Shown: positions 61,079-64,000 of the stretch, piece after piece
Layout: every line of letters starts with the position of its first letter
Numbering within the stretch: position 1 is the first letter of the stretch
Assembly: GCA_020847175.1 (NCBI GenBank)
Contig: JADLCM010000008.1
Span: forward strand, 62,001-126,000
Direction of reading: 5' to 3'
Source of the DNA: Phycisphaerales bacterium
Lineage (GTDB): Bacteria > Planctomycetota > Phycisphaerae > Phycisphaerales > UBA1924
DNA length: 64,000 nt
Made by a program: the position numbers and the translations under genes
The notes under the pieces: model-generated
The model's database searches: none
The model's input: only the letters and a program-made list of their open reading frames with translations
What the model was told of the DNA's origin: nothing

Positions 61079-64000
61079 ATGGCGTCGCGCGCGGCAGACA
61101 TATCGAAGTTGGTGGCGCGGTTTCGGGCCCACGTCAAGGCGTACAAGTCAAGGGACACGAAGGAAGCCGAGATCCGCCAGCAGTTCATCGACCCCTTCTG
61201 GCGGGCCTTGGGCTGGGACGTGGGCGACACCAAGGGCGTCGGGCCGACCGAATCCGAAGTCATCATCGAGAAGAATGTCGAGACGGTGGATGCGGGCGGG
61301 CTTCGCAGCCGCCGCCCCGACTACCTGTTCCGGCTCGGCGGGTTCGCCCGCTTCATCGTCGAGGCCAAGAAGCCCGCCATCGACATCGACGACGACAAAG
61401 ACGCGATCTTTCAGGCCAAGCAATACGCCTGGAACAGCACGATCCACTTCGCCGTGCTGACCGACTTCGAGCGGTTCCGCCTCTTCGACACCACGCTCAA
61501 GCCGGTCTTCAACGAGCCGCGCCGCGGACTGGTCAGGGAGTTCGCCCTCGACTACGACAAGTACGAATCGCAGTGGGACGCCCTCACCGCCACCTTCGGG
61601 CGCGAGGCCGTCGAGGGCGGCTCGCTCGGACGCCTGCTCACCTCCATCAGGAAGGACCGTCCCGGCAGGCGTCTCCGCACCGTGGACCGGATGCTGATTG
61701 ACTTGAAGGGCGGCGAGCCGGTCGATCAGGTCTTCCTCGCGTACCTCGACACGCACCGCCGCCACTTCGCCGCCGCGCTCTACCGCGACAACAAGGCCGC
61801 GTTCCGCGAGGCCGACACCCTGCACGGCGCGGCGAGACTCACCGAGGCCGTCCAGCGCATCATGGACCGCCTCGTGTTCATGCGCGTCATCGAGGATCGC
61901 GGCATCGTACCCTTCGGCGCGCTGCGCAAGATGCTCGAACGCATCGGGACGGAAGGGGGCGAGTTCTACACGGCCCTGTGCGCCACCTTCCGCGACTACG
62001 ACGCCAAGTACAACGGCTATCTCTACAAGCCCCACTTCTCGGAGGAGTTGTCGGTCGATGGGGCGGTGCTGGCCGACTTCACGCGGACGCTCTACCCGCC
62101 CGACGGCCCGTGGGACTTCGCCGCCATCGGCGACGACATCCTGGGCACCGTCTACGAGCGGTTCCTGGGCAACACCATCGTCGTCAAGGGCAAGCAAGCG
62201 ACCGTCGAAGAGAAGATCGAGGTCCGCCACGCGGGGGGCGTCTATTACACGCCGCGCTTCGTGGTCGATTCGATCATCCGGCGCGTCATCGGGCCGAAGG
62301 TCGCGGGCAAGACGCCCGCCGAAGTCCTGGACGTGAAGATTCTCGATCCGGCCTGCGGCTCGGGGTCGTTCCTGGTGGCCGCGCTGCAATACCTCTTTGA
62401 TTACTGCCTCGCCGCCGTGAACAAAGACCCGGCCCTCGCCAAGGCCCACGTCCCGGCCCTGAGCGCGGGCAGCGGCACCAAGGGCCGCAAGAAGAAGTCG
62501 GAGATCGCCTTCCAGGACAAGGAAGGACGTTGGTACCTCGCCCCCGACTTCCGCGCTGCCCTCCTGACGCACTGCATCCACGGCGTGGACATCGACCAGC
62601 AGGCCGTGGAGGTCACGGTCATGTCCCTGTACCTGAAGATGCTGGAATCAAAGCTCCCAGAGAACTGGGCGACGCTCTGGGTCGAGCGCCAGTTGCTGCC
62701 ATCCCTGGACAACAACATCCAGTGCGGCAATTCGCTCATCGACCACGAGGGGTACGACGCCTTCGCCTCGTTCCACCGGCGCGGGCTCTTCGGCGAGGAT
62801 GCCGACACCGCCTTCCGCATCAACCGCTTCGACTGGACCAGCCGGACGCGCGGGTTCGGGCGGTTGCTCGATGCGCAGGCGGTCAGGGAGCGGGGCCGCG
62901 CCGGGTTCGATTGCATCATCGGCAACCCGCCGTACATCCGCGTGCAGGAACTCAACAAGTGGGCGCCGGAGGAGTGCGCGTTCTACAAGTGGAAGTACAA
63001 GGCGGCGGCGAAGGGCAACTACGACATCTACGTGGTCTTCACGGAGCGGGCGCTGTCGCTCCTGGCCCCCGACGGCCTGCTCGGGTTCATCATGCCGCAC
63101 AAGTTCTGGCAGGCCCAGTACGGCGCGGGCCTGCGGAAGTTGATCGCCGATGGGAAGCACCTGAAGGCGGTCGTGGACTTCGCGCATCATCAGGTCTTTC
63201 AGAACGCGACCACCTACACGGCGATTCACGTACTCCAACGGTCGGCAAACGCAGGCCCGATCGACTACGCCGCGTTCACCGATCTGACCGACGGAGTGGC
63301 CCAATGCGCAGCCATCGACAAACTTCCGCAGCGGGAAATCGAAGGAGTGACGCGAAGGCAAGTTGCCAAACTGGCGGCTGGCGGTTCTGCCTTTTCCTTC
63401 GGCCCACCTGTCGCGTTTGACCCCGATGGGGAGTTCAAGTCGCTCTCCGCCGTCGCCGACTTGGCTCAGGGTTTCAAGACAGGTGCGGACAAGGTGTTTG
63501 TCGTGACCTTGATAAAGGAATCAAAGGGCATCGCAAAGGTCCGCTCCGAGGAGACCGAACGCGACTACGAGATCGAGTCCGCTGCCCTTCGTCCCTTGGT
63601 GAAAAGCGAGCACATGAAGGCGTTTGATTTGCTGCCTTCGCCCCTGCGACTGATCTTTCCGTACCTGTCCGATGACAAGGCTTGGCGCTTGGCGACCCCG
63701 GATGAAATGGAGGAACGCTTCCCGCTTCTGTGGAAGGACTATCTGCCTGACATGCGGACCGCGCTAGACAAGCGCGAAAAGGGCCGGTTCAAGGGCGAGC
63801 GTTTCTACCAGTATTCGAGACCCCAGAACTTCGCGCCGCTGTCCAAGCCCAAGATCATTAACCCAGACATTTGCGAGCATCCGCAGATGTGCTGGGATGC
63901 TTCAGGTCGTTCTGTGTTCTCCGGTGGTGCGGCGGGCGGCGTCGCCATCGTGCCCACGAAACAGATAGACGGCATGCTCTTGATGGGAATCCTGAACAGC
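61079..64000 (+). CDS. Type IIG restriction-modification enzyme (single chain; 3' end cut by window edge)
   Basis: Fused restriction endonuclease and N6-adenine methyltransferase; 974 codons are visible with no stop before the edge. An N-terminal PD-(D/E)xK nuclease is shown by RRPDYLFRLGGFARFIVEAK, giving D81, E95 and K97. The helical connector follows. The methyltransferase has the SAM loop LDPACGSGSFLVAAL (D423) and catalytic motif IIGNPPYIRVQE (NPPY at 616-619). The target-recognition region begins after about residue 780. From about 63480 the base composition falls to near 50% G+C. The recognition site is unknown. ATG 61079 follows GAGGGATCACG. Eco57I/MmeI-like enzymes are the closest known type. 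Confidence 0.92.
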   Translation, partial: MASRAADISKLVARFRAHVKAYKSRDTKEAEIRQQFIDPFWRALGWDVGDTKGVGPTESEVIIEKNVETVDAGGLRSRRPDYLFRLGGFARFIVEAKKPAIDIDDDKDAIFQAKQYAWNSTIHFAVLTDFERFRLFDTTLKPVFNEPRRGLVREFALDYDKYESQWDALTATFGREAVEGGSLGRLLTSIRKDRPGRRLRTVDRMLIDLKGGEPVDQVFLAYLDTHRRHFAAALYRDNKAAFREADTLHGAARLTEAVQRIMDRLVFMRVIEDRGIVPFGALRKMLERIGTEGGEFYTALCATFRDYDAKYNGYLYKPHFSEELSVDGAVLADFTRTLYPPDGPWDFAAIGDDILGTVYERFLGNTIVVKGKQATVEEKIEVRHAGGVYYTPRFVVDSIIRRVIGPKVAGKTPAEVLDVKILDPACGSGSFLVAALQYLFDYCLAAVNKDPALAKAHVPALSAGSGTKGRKKKSEIAFQDKEGRWYLAPDFRAALLTHCIHGVDIDQQAVEVTVMSLYLKMLESKLPENWATLWVERQLLPSLDNNIQCGNSLIDHEGYDAFASFHRRGLFGEDADTAFRINRFDWTSRTRGFGRLLDAQAVRERGRAGFDCIIGNPPYIRVQELNKWAPEECAFYKWKYKAAAKGNYDIYVVFTERALSLLAPDGLLGFIMPHKFWQAQYGAGLRKLIADGKHLKAVVDFAHHQVFQNATTYTAIHVLQRSANAGPIDYAAFTDLTDGVAQCAAIDKLPQREIEGVTRRQVAKLAAGGSAFSFGPPVAFDPDGEFKSLSAVADLAQGFKTGADKVFVVTLIKESKGIAKVRSEETERDYEIESAALRPLVKSEHMKAFDLLPSPLRLIFPYLSDDKAWRLATPDEMEERFPLLWKDYLPDMRTALDKREKGRFKGERFYQYSRPQNFAPLSKPKIINPDICEHPQMCWDASGRSVFSGGAAGGVAIVPTKQIDGMLLMGILNS

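Noticed and set aside
1..64000. CRISPR arrays, insertion sequences, prophage genes, rRNA and tRNA
   Set aside because: Scanned for by eye; no repeated spacer pattern, transposase, integrase, phage structural gene or conserved RNA motif was found.

Overview
The window is a G+C-rich bacterial chromosome segment (mostly around 65-70% by eye) with densely packed genes, short overlaps (ATGA, GTGA) and many Shine-Dalgarno-like leaders. Gene content points to the Planctomycetota, most likely class Phycisphaerae. It has a type III glutamine synthetase, prepilin-like proteins with FSLVELL-type N-termini, a single-chain SecD-SecF, a PurS-like/PurL fusion, stand-alone GspE-N domains, and a repeat lipoprotein ending in two dockerin-like motifs (PGYG..DG.VD..DFFY.LD). 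This placement is inference; there is no rRNA or tRNA in the window.

Left part (1-20.4 kb): partial rimO, a small GspE-N-domain protein, then rpsO-pnp on the minus strand, with terminators after each gene. Facing them are an aspartate-type aminotransferase and a TPR-sulfotransferase. Citrate synthase, a rhomboid protease with a TPR-like tail and a small prepilin pair follow. secDF, a LysM protein and an AtpZ-like protein form a minus-strand run. trpA and glnN (type III) are on the plus strand. Middle part (20.4-42.4 kb): a gene-free stretch with a duplicated 45-bp hairpin, a shortened aldehyde-dehydrogenase-like protein lacking the catalytic half, a CapD-type sugar-nucleotide enzyme, sixA, lipoproteins and guaA. 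Next come a HEAT lipoprotein, RsbW-like kinase, STAS protein and MlaE permease in one tight cluster, then rpsB-tsf, a dihydrolipoamide acyltransferase, homogentisate dioxygenase, a large BNR-repeat lipoprotein and a cytochrome b562-like protein.

Right part (42.4-64 kb): comB, a DASS transporter, a thioesterase, purN and ftsY run together on the minus strand. A yybP-ykoY (Mn2+) riboswitch precedes terC on the plus strand, followed by an enoyl-CoA hydratase-like gene. A type IV pilus operon (pilT, pilC and three pilin-like proteins, one of 969 residues with acidic EF-hand-like segments) reads leftward from 56.0 to 49.3 kb. rnhA and a PurS-like/PurL fusion are divergent. The window ends in a single-chain type IIG restriction-modification enzyme that runs off the right edge, preceded by a small winged-helix-like protein.

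Most genes are housekeeping. Points that stand out are two in-frame copies of one palindrome inside purL, the RsbW-STAS-MlaE cluster, the large acidic pilus component, a structured element near 33.7 kb, an AT-rich island with a terminator beside ftsY, a divergent TrpA, and an ALDH-like protein without its catalytic residues. No CRISPR array, prophage, insertion sequence, tRNA or rRNA was recognised.
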